Source: Nocardioides dongkuii
GTDB taxonomy: Bacteria; Actinomycetota; Actinomycetes; Propionibacteriales; Nocardioidaceae
Reading direction: 5' to 3'
NCBI RefSeq assembly: GCF_014127485.1
Contig: NZ_CP059903.1
Coordinates: forward strand, 620,001-684,000
Length of the DNA: 64,000 nt
Within the stretch, counting starts at the first letter, position 1. Each line of letters opens with the position of its first letter. Shown here one piece after another: positions 34,611 through 43,902 of this stretch. The position numbers and the translations under genes were made by a program. Below the pieces are notes generated by a model. It worked only from the letters and a program-made list of their open reading frames with translations, made no database searches and was not told the origin of the DNA.

Positions 34611-35894
34611 CTACGGCGCGAGCGCGTCGCGGACCGGGACGAACTTCGCCTGCGCCTCGGCCAGCTCGGCCTCGGGGTCGGAGTCGGCGACGATCCCGCA
34701 GCCGGCGTACAGGCGGACGGTGGCGTCCTCGATGGCCGCCGAGCGCAGCGCGATGCCCCACTCGCCGTCGCCGGAGGCGTCCATCCAGCCGACCGGGCCG
34801 GCGTACCGGCCGCGGTCCATGCCCTCGATCTCCTCGATCAGCGCGACCGCGACCGGGGTCGGGGTGCCGCCGACGGCCGCCGAGGGGTGCAGCGCCTCGG
34901 CCAGCTGCAGCGAGGAGACGGTCGCGGCGTCGTGGACGACGCCGTTCACGTCGGTGGCGAGGTGCATGACGTTCGGGAGGTGCAGCACGAACGGCGCCTC
35001 GGGGACGTTCATCGACGAGCAGTGCGGCTCGAGGGAGTCGGCGACCGAGCGGACGGCGTACTCGTGCTCCTCGAGGTCCTTGGAGGACCGGGCGAGGGTC
35101 GCGGCGAGGGCCAGGTCGCGCTCGTCGTCGCCGGTACGGCGGATGGTGCCGGCCAGCACCCGGGAGGTGACCAGGCCGCGCTCGCGGCGGACCAGCATCT
35201 CCGGCGTCGCGCCGAACATCCCGTCGACGTGGAAGGTCCAGCACATCGGGTAGGTCTCGGTGAGCCGGCGCAGCGGCCACCGGACGTCGATCGGCGCCGA
35301 GGCGGTGGCGATCAGGTCGCGGGCCAGCACGACCTTCTCGAGGTCGCCGGCCTCGATGCGGGCGACGGCGTCGGCGACGACACTCATCCACTCCTCGCCG
35401 TTGACCGCCCCGTCGGCGAACCGGATGCCGACCGGGGCGGGCGCCGGCTCCTGCAGGGCCAGGTCGGGTGCGGGGTCGAGCGCGTCGGTGCCGACGGTGG
35501 TCAGCCAGGCGGTGCCGCCGCGGCGCCCGACGACGATCGAGGGCACCACCAGCACGGAGTCGCCGGGCTCGTCGGCGAAGGCGAAGGAGCCGAACGAGAC
35601 CAGCCCGGTGCCGGGCTCCTGCACCTCGTCGCGGACGTCGGCGCGGGCGACGGTCTCGCTCCACCACTTCGCGGCGTCGGCGAACCGGGTCGGTCCGCTG
35701 GTGCGGACCTCGGTGGCCACGCCCCACCCGACCAGGCCCTCGCCGCGGCGCAGCCAGGTCACCGGCCGGTCGGCGGGCAGCAGGTCGAGGAGCGAGTCGG
35801 CGACGGCCGGGTCGAGCGGCACGGTCCGGGCGACGATCCCGGCAGCGGGCGGGTCGGCCGGCGGCTGTCCCCCGGAGCTGATCCTCGACGTCAC
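34611..35894 (-). CDS. menF: Isochorismate synthase
   Basis: Chorismate-using enzyme (427 aa) of the MenF/EntC/PabB fold giving isochorismate, the entry to menaquinone. Conserved blocks: VEEWMS-type VNGEEWMSVVADAV, KVVLARD, the core RVLAGTIRRTGDDERDL, SSKDLEEHEYAV, HPSAAVGGTPTPVA and GWMDASGDGEWGIALRS near the C-terminus. No glutamine-amidotransferase partner is nearby, so it fits menaquinone rather than anthranilate synthesis. Start GTG 35894 with TACGCT 6 nt upstream; leaderless. Divergent from the next gene by 70 bp. Confidence 0.9.
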   Translation of the reverse strand: MTSRISSGGQPPADPPAAGIVARTVPLDPAVADSLLDLLPADRPVTWLRRGEGLVGWGVATEVRTSGPTRFADAAKWWSETVARADVRDEVQEPGTGLVSFGSFAFADEPGDSVLVVPSIVVGRRGGTAWLTTVGTDALDPAPDLALQEPAPAPVGIRFADGAVNGEEWMSVVADAVARIEAGDLEKVVLARDLIATASAPIDVRWPLRRLTETYPMCWTFHVDGMFGATPEMLVRRERGLVTSRVLAGTIRRTGDDERDLALAATLARSSKDLEEHEYAVRSVADSLEPHCSSMNVPEAPFVLHLPNVMHLATDVNGVVHDAATVSSLQLAEALHPSAAVGGTPTPVAVALIEEIEGMDRGRYAGPVGWMDASGDGEWGIALRSAAIEDATVRLYAGCGIVADSDPEAELAEAQAKFVPVRDALAP

Positions 35895-35964
35895 GGGCCG
35901 AGCGTACCCAGCGAGAGGAGCACCCCGTGCGCGCTCCTCGGCGGTCGTGGGTAACGTCACGGGC

Positions 35965-36579
35965 GTGCAGAAGACCCCCACCGCCCAGCGCATCGTCGGC
36001 CTCACCCTCGGCGCCATCGTCCTCGGACTGCTCGTCGTCCTCGCCGTCGTGCTGCCCAAGGCACAGGGCGACACCGGCTCGGCCGACCTCCCCGAGACCC
36101 TCCCCGTCGGCTGGACCGCCGCCGACGCGCTCGACCCCGACGACGTCCCGGAGGCCGCCGGCGCGGACGCCGAGGAGCTGGTGGAGCGCCAGGTCGACCA
36201 GCGCAAGTACGTCGAGGACACCTACGCCGAGGTGTACGACGAGGCGCCGGCGTTCCGCGTGTACACCGACGAGGAGCTCCGGCAGGTCGCGCTGGTCACC
36301 GTCTTCGAGACCGGCCCCGGCTCGTTCGCCCCGCCCCAGGGGCTCGTCGACCCCGAGGTCGCCGGGCTCGAGCGGGCCCCCGTCGAGCTGGTGCGCGAGG
36401 GCGACGCGCTCTGCGCCGTGAGCTACCAGGCCGTGGCCGCCGGCGAGGACAGCGGCGAGCCGCAGACCATCACCTGCCAGCAGCCCTCCGGGTCCCGCAC
36501 CGTCCAGCTCACCACCCAGGGCGTCTCCGTCGACGACACCTTCACCCTCCTCGACGAGATCTCGACCGAGCTCGCCTGA
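35965..36579 (+). CDS. Membrane-anchored hypothetical protein
   Basis: 204 aa: a short basic N-terminus, one membrane helix (about 10-30, IVGLTLGAIVLGLLVVLAVVLP), then an acidic extracytoplasmic domain containing two Cys (LCAVSY and ITCQQP) that may pair. No family recognised. GTG 35965; TAACGT ends 7 nt upstream. It is followed by a long palindrome and the convergent L,D-transpeptidase gene, so a cell-envelope role is possible but unproven. Confidence 0.65.
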   Translation: MQKTPTAQRIVGLTLGAIVLGLLVVLAVVLPKAQGDTGSADLPETLPVGWTAADALDPDDVPEAAGADAEELVERQVDQRKYVEDTYAEVYDEAPAFRVYTDEELRQVALVTVFETGPGSFAPPQGLVDPEVAGLERAPVELVREGDALCAVSYQAVAAGEDSGEPQTITCQQPSGSRTVQLTTQGVSVDDTFTLLDEISTELA

Positions 36580-36585
36580 CCCTGC

Positions 36586-36645
36586 CTGTGGAGAACTCCG
36601 CCGAGTCGGCGCACAGGTGCGCCGACTCGGCGAGGTTCTCCACAG
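36586..36645. terminator. 60-bp near-perfect palindrome between convergent genes
   Basis: Left arm 36586-36614 and right arm 36617-36645 match at 27 of 29 positions (CTGTGGAGAA outermost, GCCGAGTCGGCGCAC innermost), separated by AG. It starts 7 bp after one stop and ends 10 bp before the other, so it is likely a two-way terminator; its length and symmetry also suit a mobile palindromic repeat. Confidence 0.65.
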
Positions 36646-36655
36646 CTGCGGGGGG

Positions 36656-37489
36656 TCAGGACCAGGAGACGACCACTGTGTCGCCGACCTGCACCTGCTC
36701 GTAGAGCCAGGCGATGCCGTCGTGGTCGCGGATGTTGACGCAGCCGTGGGAGGCGCCGGCGTACCCGACCGCGGCGAAGTCCGGGCTGTAGTGCACGGCC
36801 TGGCCGCCGTCGAAGAACATCGCGTACGGCATCGCGGAGCCGTAGAGGCTCGAGACGTGGTCCCGGCTCTTGCGGTAGACGCTGAAGACGCCCTCGCGGG
36901 TCGGGGTGCCGGTGGCGCCGAACCGCGTGTCCAGGGTCTGCAGCACCTCGCCGTCGACGACCCAGCGCAGCGTGCTCGTGGTCTTGTCGATGCAGAGCAC
37001 ACGGCCGGTCCGGCACCGCTCGTCGAGCGCGCCGGGCGCGTTGGCAGCCTCGGCCGTGCCGAGCAGCTCGGCGCGGGTCGGCTCGGTGGTCATCGCGTGC
37101 AGCCGGCCCAGCGTGCGACGGTCGACCTCGCCGGTCACCGGGATCCCCCGCTTGGCCTGGAAGCCGCGTACGGCGGCCGCGGTCAGGTCGCCGTAGAACC
37201 CGGTCGGGTCGCCCTCGAACCAGTCGATCTGCGCCAGCCGGGCCTGCAGCCCGCGCACCTCCGGGCTCTGGTCGCCGGGTCCCAGCAGCCGCGGACCCGG
37301 CCGCGGCTCCGGCCGCGGCTCCGCGGGCGGTGCCGGGACCCGGGTGGGTGCCGGGGGACGGTCGGCGCGTTCGGCCACGACGGGGACGGCGCGGTCGTCG
37401 TGCCTGCTCGCCCAGCCGGCGCCGTACGCCGCGGTCGAGAGCAGGACCGAGATCGTGACGACGAGCACCAGTCGGCGTACGAGCGACAT
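36656..37489 (-). CDS. L,D-transpeptidase with peptidoglycan-binding domain
   Basis: 277-aa exported cross-linking enzyme. Signal anchor at about 5-28 (RRLVLVVTISVLLSTAAYGAG), an Arg/Pro-rich linker, PG_binding_1 at about 70-135 (SPEVRGLQARLAQIDWFEG, TGEVDRRTLGRLH), and a YkuD domain at about 160-277 with HYSPDFAAVGYAGASHGCVNI holding catalytic Cys250. It would make 3-3 cross-links or attach proteins to peptidoglycan. ATG 37489 with AAGGAA upstream. Confidence 0.88.
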   Translation of the reverse strand: MSLVRRLVLVVTISVLLSTAAYGAGWASRHDDRAVPVVAERADRPPAPTRVPAPPAEPRPEPRPGPRLLGPGDQSPEVRGLQARLAQIDWFEGDPTGFYGDLTAAAVRGFQAKRGIPVTGEVDRRTLGRLHAMTTEPTRAELLGTAEAANAPGALDERCRTGRVLCIDKTTSTLRWVVDGEVLQTLDTRFGATGTPTREGVFSVYRKSRDHVSSLYGSAMPYAMFFDGGQAVHYSPDFAAVGYAGASHGCVNIRDHDGIAWLYEQVQVGDTVVVSWS

Positions 37490-37599
37490 GACGGGTTCCT
37501 TCGTCCGGTGGTGGGAGGTGACACGAGGGAGACGCCCGCCCGGGGTGCTTGGTTGCATCCGCCGCGCGGGTTCCTCGGCCCCGGCCCTAGCCTGTGTCC

Positions 37600-38289
37600 G
37601 TGGCCCGCGCAGACCTGGACAAGCAGCCGACCGACGTACGCCGGATGTTCGACGCGGTCGCGCAGCGGTACGACCTGACCAACGACGTGCTCTCGCTCGG
37701 CCAGGACCGGCAGTGGCGCCGGGCCGTGATCGACGCGGTCGACCCGCAGCCGGGGGAGCGGGTGCTCGACCTCGCCGCGGGCACGGGCACCTCGAGCCAG
37801 CCGTTCGCCGACCGGGGCGCCAGCGTCGTGCCCTGCGACTTCTCGCTGGGGATGCTCACCGTCGGCAAGCGGGCCCGCCCGCACCTGCCGTTCACGGCCG
37901 GTGACGGCACCCGGCTCCCGTTCGCCGACGGCACCTTCGACGCCGTCACGATCTCCTTCGGGCTGCGCAACATCGTCGACCCGCGCGCCGGCCTCGCCGA
38001 GCTGCGCCGGGTGACCCGGCCCGGCGGCCGGCTCGTCGTCTGCGAGTTCAGCCACCCGACCTGGGCGCCGTTCCGGACCGTCTACCTGGAGTACCTGATG
38101 AAGGCGCTCCCGGCGATCTCCCGGGCGGTCTCGTCCTCGCCCGACGCCTACGTCTACCTCGCCGAGTCGATCCGCGCCTGGCCCGACCAGCCGGGCCTCG
38201 CCGGCATGCTCGAGGACGCCGGCTGGCAGCGCCCGCAGTGGCACAACCTCTCCGGCGGCATCGTCGCCCTGCACCGCGCCACCCGCTGA
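37600..38289 (+). CDS. menG: Demethylmenaquinone methyltransferase
   Basis: SAM-dependent C-methyltransferase (229 aa, UbiE/MenG family), last step of menaquinone synthesis. Motifs: [38 protein letters not shown] (SAM loop), and [16 protein letters not shown]...[12 protein letters not shown]. The start is GTG 37600 rather than 37594, since TAGCCT (37588-37593) ends 6 nt upstream and the family opens with [13 protein letters not shown] residues. It lies 245 bp before the nuo operon, which uses menaquinone. Confidence 0.93.
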   Translation: MARADLDKQPTDVRRMFDAVAQRYDLTNDVLSLGQDRQWRRAVIDAVDPQPGERVLDLAAGTGTSSQPFADRGASVVPCDFSLGMLTVGKRARPHLPFTAGDGTRLPFADGTFDAVTISFGLRNIVDPRAGLAELRRVTRPGGRLVVCEFSHPTWAPFRTVYLEYLMKALPAISRAVSSSPDAYVYLAESIRAWPDQPGLAGMLEDAGWQRPQWHNLSGGIVALHRATR

Positions 38290-38357
38290 CCCGCCTCCTG
38301 CCACCGCGTGAGATCGGCCACCTGACGGCGTTCTCGCAGGTCACGCGCGGTCTGGAA

Positions 38358-38381
38358 TTAACGCACGCCCCCGTGCGCTAA
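38358..38381. terminator. Hairpin after menG
   Basis: TTAACGCACG (38358-38367), CCCC, CGTGCGCTAA (38372-38381): one mismatch in ten pairs. It sits 68 bp after the menG stop and about 90 bp before the Rex-type site, so it probably ends the menG transcript. The rest of the 245-bp gap holds no gene. Confidence 0.5.
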
Positions 38382-38466
38382 ATCCGCAGGTCAGAGGCCG
38401 CTTCCGCGGACCCACCCCCCGGTCGCGGGAGGCCGTCAGGAGTGGCAGACTGTGCCCCGCGCCACT

Positions 38467-38484
38467 TCGTGATTCGGTTCACAA
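38467..38484 (+). promoter_or_regulatory. Rex-type operator upstream of nuoA
   Basis: TCGTGATTCGGTTCACAA compared with the Rex consensus TTGTGAA-N4-TTCACAA: 12 of 14 half-site positions match, the right half completely. It ends 50 bp before the nuoA ATG. CAGACT at 38446-38451 is a possible -10, which would put the site just downstream of the start point. Rex regulation of nuoA-N is known in Streptomyces. Confidence 0.68.
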
Positions 38485-38534
38485 AGTCACAAACCGGATC
38501 CAGCTCGAGGGTGGCCAGAGGGGAGTTGGACGGC

Positions 38535-38894
38535 ATGGAGCTCTACACACCGGTGTTGGCCCTGGCCCTCCTCGCGGCGCTGTTCGCCGTGGGCTCGGTC
38601 GCGATGAGCGCGGTCGTCGGGCCCAAGCGCTACAACCGCGCGCGGCTCGACTCCTACGAGTGCGGCATCGAGCCGACCCCGCAGCCCGTCGGCGGCGGGC
38701 GCTTCCCGGTGAAGTACTACATCACCGCGATGCTCTTCATCATCTTCGACATCGAGATCATCTTCCTCTACCCGTGGGCCGTCCACTTCGACGCGATGGA
38801 GCTCTTCGGCCTGGTCGAGATGGTCGTCTTCATCGCCACCGTGTTCGTTGCGTACGCCTATGTCTGGCGCCGCGGCGGACTCGAGTGGGACTGA
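38535..38894 (+). CDS. nuoA: NADH-quinone oxidoreductase subunit A
   Basis: 119-aa membrane subunit of complex I with three helices (about 4-24, 63-85, 90-110). The loop after helix 1 has [25 protein letters not shown], the conserved quinone-channel segment. The start ATG 38535 has GGGGAG upstream; an in-frame ATG at 38442 would put the Rex-type site inside the gene. First of 14 genes in the order A to N on one transcript. Confidence 0.95.
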   Translation: MELYTPVLALALLAALFAVGSVAMSAVVGPKRYNRARLDSYECGIEPTPQPVGGGRFPVKYYITAMLFIIFDIEIIFLYPWAVHFDAMELFGLVEMVVFIATVFVAYAYVWRRGGLEWD

Positions 38895-38916
38895 CCGGAA
38901 GGACAGGGACGGACAC

Positions 38917-39471
38917 ATGGGTATCGAGGAGAAGCTCCCCAGCGGCGTCCTGCTGACGACCGTCGAGGGCGTCGCGGGCTACATGCGCAAGGCGTCGTTC
39001 TGGCCGGCCACCTTCGGCCTGGCCTGCTGCGCCATCGAGATGATGACCAGCGGCGGCCCGAAGTACGACCTGGCCCGCTTCGGCATGGAGGTCTTCCGCG
39101 CCAGCCCGCGCCAGGCCGACCTGATGATCGTCGCCGGCCGGGTGAGCCAGAAGATGGCCCCGGTCCTGCGCCAGATCTACGACCAGATGGCGGAGCCCAA
39201 GTGGGTGCTCGCGATGGGCGTCTGCGCCAGCTCCGGCGGCATGTTCAACAACTACGCGATCGTGCAGGGCGTCGACCACATCGTCCCCGTCGACATGTAC
39301 CTCCCCGGCTGCCCGCCGCGGCCCGAGATGCTCATCGACGCGATCCTCAAGCTGCACGACCAGGTCCAGCAGACCAAGCTGGGCGCCAACCGCCTCGCCG
39401 AGATCGAGCAGCGCGAGAACGACGCGCTCCGCGCGCTCCCGACGTCCGAGATGAAGGGCCTCCTCCGGTGA
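38917..39471 (+). CDS. nuoB: NADH-quinone oxidoreductase subunit B
   Basis: 184-aa subunit carrying cluster N2, the last iron-sulfur centre before menaquinone. Ligands are in LACCAIEMM (two adjacent Cys), [10 protein letters not shown] and [18 protein letters not shown] precedes the ATG. The stop overlaps the nuoC GTG. Confidence 0.96.
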   Translation: MGIEEKLPSGVLLTTVEGVAGYMRKASFWPATFGLACCAIEMMTSGGPKYDLARFGMEVFRASPRQADLMIVAGRVSQKMAPVLRQIYDQMAEPKWVLAMGVCASSGGMFNNYAIVQGVDHIVPVDMYLPGCPPRPEMLIDAILKLHDQVQQTKLGANRLAEIEQRENDALRALPTSEMKGLLR

Positions 39472-40211
39472 CGGACAAGCCCATCGAGAACGACGCGCCG
39501 GAGCAGGCCGCGGTCGACCAGTCGCCCGTCAACGCCCCCGCGACCACCGACCCGGAGGTGCGCCCGGTCGGCGTGCGCACCGGCATGTTCGGCGCCAGCG
39601 ACAGCGGCGACACCAGCGGGTACGGCGGGCTGGTGCAGCCGGTGGTCTTCCCGGCGGCCAGCCGGCGTCCGTTCGACGGCTGGCACGAGGAGGTCGCGAG
39701 CGCGCTCGACACCGCGCTCGCCGGCGGCGGCCTCGACCACGCGCTCGAGAGCGTGGTCGTGCACCGCGGCGAGATCACCTTCCACCTGCGCGCCGAGGAC
39801 CTCCCCGCCGTGGCGCAGCTGCTGCGCGACGACCCGGCGCTGCGCTTCGAGTTCTGCTCCGGCGTCAGCGGGGTGCACTACCCGGCCGACGCCGGCCGCG
39901 AGCTGCACGCCGTCTACCACCTGCTCTCGATGAGCCACAACCGCCGGATCCGGCTCGAGGTCGCGGTCCCGGACGCCCACCCGCACGTCCCGTCCATCGT
40001 CACGGTCTACCCGACCATCGACTGGCACGAGCGGGAGACCTACGACATGTTCGGGCTGGTCTTCGACGGCCACCCCGCACTGACGCGCATCCTCATGCCC
40101 GACGACTGGCCGGGCCACCCCCAGCGCAAGGACTACCCGCTGGGCGGCATCCCTGTGGAGTACAAGGGCGGCTCCGTCCCGCCTCCCGACCAGCGGAGGT
40201 CCTACAACTGA
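39468..40211 (+). CDS. nuoC: NADH-quinone oxidoreductase subunit C
   Basis: 247-aa peripheral subunit. About 70 N-terminal residues are acidic and low complexity; the conserved domain runs from 75, with [20 protein letters not shown], then [22 protein letters not shown] and RKDYPLGG near the end. GTG start in the nuoB stop. Its last 22 codons plus the stop and the first bases of the following ATG are exactly repeated at 40286-40358, so the end of this gene exists twice. Confidence 0.94.
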   Translation: MTDKPIENDAPEQAAVDQSPVNAPATTDPEVRPVGVRTGMFGASDSGDTSGYGGLVQPVVFPAASRRPFDGWHEEVASALDTALAGGGLDHALESVVVHRGEITFHLRAEDLPAVAQLLRDDPALRFEFCSGVSGVHYPADAGRELHAVYHLLSMSHNRRIRLEVAVPDAHPHVPSIVTVYPTIDWHERETYDMFGLVFDGHPALTRILMPDDWPGHPQRKDYPLGGIPVEYKGGSVPPPDQRRSYN

Positions 40212-40215
40212 TGGC
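40143..40215 (+). repeat. 73-bp direct repeat, copy 1 (end of nuoC)
   Basis: From GGCGGCATCCCTGTGG to CAACTGATGGC; identical to 40286-40358 over all 73 positions and offset by 143 bp. It contains the nuoC tail, its stop and the overlapping ATGGC of the next frame. The 70 bp between the copies is unrelated, GC-skewed sequence with CGTCGCTCGCTCGCTCC. Confidence 0.97.
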
Positions 40216-40354
40216 TACCTCGATGAACGTCGCTCGCTCGCTCCGCTCGCGGTCCTCGCGCGGCGCAAGGACGCTCTGCCCGTTCGGCGGCATCCCTGTG
40301 GAGTACAAGGGCGGCTCCGTCCCGCCTCCCGACCAGCGGAGGTCCTACAACTGA
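40211..40354 (+). CDS. Coupled 47-aa mini-ORF between nuoC and nuoD
   Basis: Its ATG overlaps the nuoC stop (TGATG) and its own stop overlaps the nuoD ATG in the same way. It begins MATS, like nuoD (MATH), has a basic middle ([16 protein letters not shown]) encoded by the insert, and ends with the same 22 residues as NuoC ([10 protein letters not shown]...DQRRSYN) because the duplication restores the nuoC frame. It probably arose by duplication of the gene junction around an inserted repeat. Whether the peptide is made or useful is unknown; it does keep the reading of nuoD coupled. Confidence 0.5.
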   Translation: MATSMNVARSLRSRSSRGARTLCPFGGIPVEYKGGSVPPPDQRRSYN

Positions 40355-40358
40355 TGGC
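40286..40358 (+). repeat. 73-bp direct repeat, copy 2 (before nuoD)
   Basis: Second, perfect copy of 40143-40215. Its GGAGG stretch gives nuoD the same ribosome binding site that copy 1 gives the mini-ORF, and its final ATGGC is the real nuoD start. Confidence 0.97.
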
Positions 40359-41691
40359 AACCCACGACGTCTACGCAGGCAGCAGCGAGACCTCCGAGGG
40401 CCGGGTCTTCACGGTCACCGGCCAGGACTGGGACGAGGTCGTCGCCGGCATCGCCGAGGACGCCGACGAGCGCGTCGTCGTCAACATGGGTCCCCAGCAC
40501 CCCTCGACCCACGGCGTGCTCCGGCTGATCCTCGAGCTCGAGGGCGAGACGGTGACCGAGGCCCGCTGCGGCATCGGCTACCTGCACACCGGCATCGAGA
40601 AGAACATGGAGTACCGCTCCTGGGTGCAGGGCGTCACCTTCTGCACCCGGATGGACTACCTCTCCCCGTTCTACAACGAGGCGACCTACTGCCTCGGGGT
40701 GGAGCGGCTGCTCGACATCGAGGACCAGATCCCCGAGAAGGCCTCGGTCATGCGGGTGCTCCTCATGGAGCTCAACCGGATCTCCTCCCACCTGGTCGCG
40801 ATCGCGACCGGCGGCATGGAGATCGGCGCGCTGACCGTGATGACGATGGGCTTCCGCGAGCGCGAGCTGGTCCTCGACCTGTTCGAGCTGATCACCGGCC
40901 TGCGGATGAACCACGCGTTCATCCGGCCCGGCGGCGTCGCCCAGGACCTGCCCCCGGGCGCCCTGGAGGAGATCCGGGCGTTCGTGGCCCTGATGAAGAA
41001 GCGTCTCCCCGAGTACGCCGCGCTCTGCAACGCCAACCCGATCTTCCGGGCCCGGCTCGAGGGCGTCGGCCACCTCGACCTCGAGGGCTGCCTCGCGCTC
41101 GGTCTCACCGGCCCGGTCCTGCGCAGCACCGGCTACCCCTGGGACCTGCGCAAGAGCGAGCCCTACTGCGGCTACGAGACCTATGACTTCGAGGTCCAGA
41201 CCTGGGACACCGCCGACGCCTACGGCCGGTTCCGGATCCGCCTCAACGAGATGGACGAGTCGCTGAAGATCATCGAGCAGGCGGCCGAGCGGCTCGCCGG
41301 GCTCGAGGGCGCCCCCGTGATGATCGGGGACAAGAAGATCGCCTGGCCCAGCCAGCTCGCGATCGGCTCCGACGGGATGGGCAACTCCCTCGACCACATC
41401 CGCCACATCATGGGCGAGTCGATGGAGGCGCTGATCCACCACTTCAAGCTGGTGACCGAGGGCTTCCGCGTGCCGGCCGGGCAGGCGTACGTGCCGGTCG
41501 AGTCGCCGCGCGGCGAGCTCGGCGCCCACCTCGTCTCCGACGGCGGCACCCGCCCGTTCCGGGCGCACTTCCGCGACCCGTCGTTCACCAACCTGCAGGC
41601 CACGAGCGTGATGAGCGAGGGCGGCATGGTCGCTGACGTCATCGTCGCGATCGCATCCATCGATCCCGTCATGGGAGGCGTCGACCGATGA
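40354..41691 (+). CDS. nuoD: NADH-quinone oxidoreductase subunit D
   Basis: 445-aa 49-kDa-type subunit lining the quinone pocket. [15 protein letters not shown] contains the quinone-facing His; [14 protein letters not shown] and [11 protein letters not shown] are conserved. Related to NiFe-hydrogenase large subunits without the metal site. ATG start lies at the end of the second repeat copy; its TGA overlaps the ATG of another mini-ORF. Confidence 0.96.
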   Translation: MATHDVYAGSSETSEGRVFTVTGQDWDEVVAGIAEDADERVVVNMGPQHPSTHGVLRLILELEGETVTEARCGIGYLHTGIEKNMEYRSWVQGVTFCTRMDYLSPFYNEATYCLGVERLLDIEDQIPEKASVMRVLLMELNRISSHLVAIATGGMEIGALTVMTMGFRERELVLDLFELITGLRMNHAFIRPGGVAQDLPPGALEEIRAFVALMKKRLPEYAALCNANPIFRARLEGVGHLDLEGCLALGLTGPVLRSTGYPWDLRKSEPYCGYETYDFEVQTWDTADAYGRFRIRLNEMDESLKIIEQAAERLAGLEGAPVMIGDKKIAWPSQLAIGSDGMGNSLDHIRHIMGESMEALIHHFKLVTEGFRVPAGQAYVPVESPRGELGAHLVSDGGTRPFRAHFRDPSFTNLQATSVMSEGGMVADVIVAIASIDPVMGGVDR

Positions 41692-41762
41692 CTCACCCCA
41701 CGACGTCGCTCGCCTCCTCCGCTGCGCTCCTCCGCCTCACGACCTCGAGGGGACCCCGATGA
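41688..41762 (+). CDS. Coupled 24-aa mini-ORF between nuoD and nuoE
   Basis: [18 protein letters not shown]..., starting in the nuoD stop (ATGA) and ending in the nuoE start (ATGA). The junction octamer CCGATGAC occurs at both ends (41685-41692 and 41756-41763), so about 63 bp seem to have been inserted with duplication of the junction. The insert shares ACGTCGCTCGC with the insert at nuoC/nuoD. No known family; likely a by-product that keeps nuoE coupled. Confidence 0.4.
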   Translation: MTHPTTSLASSAALLRLTTSRGPR

Positions 41763-42588
41763 CCCAGCAGTCCACCGAGCTGAGCGAGACCACGTACGCC
41801 GAGCTGCAGGAGATCGCGGCCCGCTACCCGCAGCCGCGCTCGGGCCTGCTGCCGATGCTGCACCTGGTGCAGGCCGCCCAGGGCCGGGTCACACCCGAGG
41901 GCATCGAGGCGTGCGCCGACATCCTCGGCATCTCCGCCGCCGACGTCAGCGGCGTGGCGACCTTCTACACGATGTACAAGCGCCGTCCGGTCGGCGACTA
42001 CCACGTCGGCGTCTGCACCAACACGCTGTGCGCGGTGATGGGCGGCGACCTGATCTTCGAGCGGCTCAAGGAGCACCTCGACGTCGGCAACGACGAGACC
42101 ACCGCCGACGGCAAGGTCACCCTCGAGCACGTCGAGTGCAACGCGGCCTGCGACTACGCCCCGGTGGTGATGGTCAACTGGGAGTTCATGGACAACCAGA
42201 CCCCGCAGTCGGCGACCCAGCTGGTCGACGACCTGCGCGAGGGGCGCGAGGTCCGCTCCACCCGGGGCCCGCGCATCTGCACCTGGCGCGAGGCCGAGCG
42301 CGTGCTCGCCGGCTTCCCCGACGGCCGCGTCGACGAGGGCCCCGCGGCCGGACCGGCGTCGCTGGTCGGCCTGGGCATCGCCCGCGAGCGCGGCTGGACC
42401 GCGCCGGACGCCGAGCAGTTCCGCGACTCCGGCGACGAGAGCGGCGCCGACCCGGCGCCGGCCGTGCCGACCGAGCCCGCCGAGAAGAGCCAGGCCATCG
42501 CCGAGGGGGGCGACTCCACCGCGAAGCAGGCCACCGCCGAGGAGCAGGCGCCGACCAACGTGGCCGCCGCGGACAAGAAGGAGGCGCA

Positions 42589-42592
<4 letters not shown>
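41759..42592 (+). CDS. nuoE: NADH-quinone oxidoreductase subunit E
   Basis: 277-aa 24-kDa-type subunit with the off-path [2Fe-2S] cluster N1a: [12 protein letters not shown] and [12 protein letters not shown] supply the four Cys. The thioredoxin-like domain ends near 165; the remaining 110 residues are an Ala/Glu/Pro-rich extension typical of actinobacteria, ending in [20 protein letters not shown] with GAGGGGACC upstream. Confidence 0.95.

Positions 42593-43901
<1,309 letters not shown>

Positions 43902-43902
<1 letters not shown>

Noticed and set aside
38290..38534. A tRNA or small RNA gene in the menG-nuoA gap
   Set aside because: No cloverleaf or CCA-type end; only a hairpin and the Rex-type site.
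40211..40354. The nuoC/nuoD mini-ORF as a known small complex I subunit
   Set aside because: Its recognisable part is just the copied NuoC tail; the middle is encoded by repeat-like DNA.
41688..41762. Programmed frameshift linking nuoD to nuoE
   Set aside because: Both genes have complete starts and ends with ordinary stop/start overlaps to the mini-ORF; no slippery sequence.
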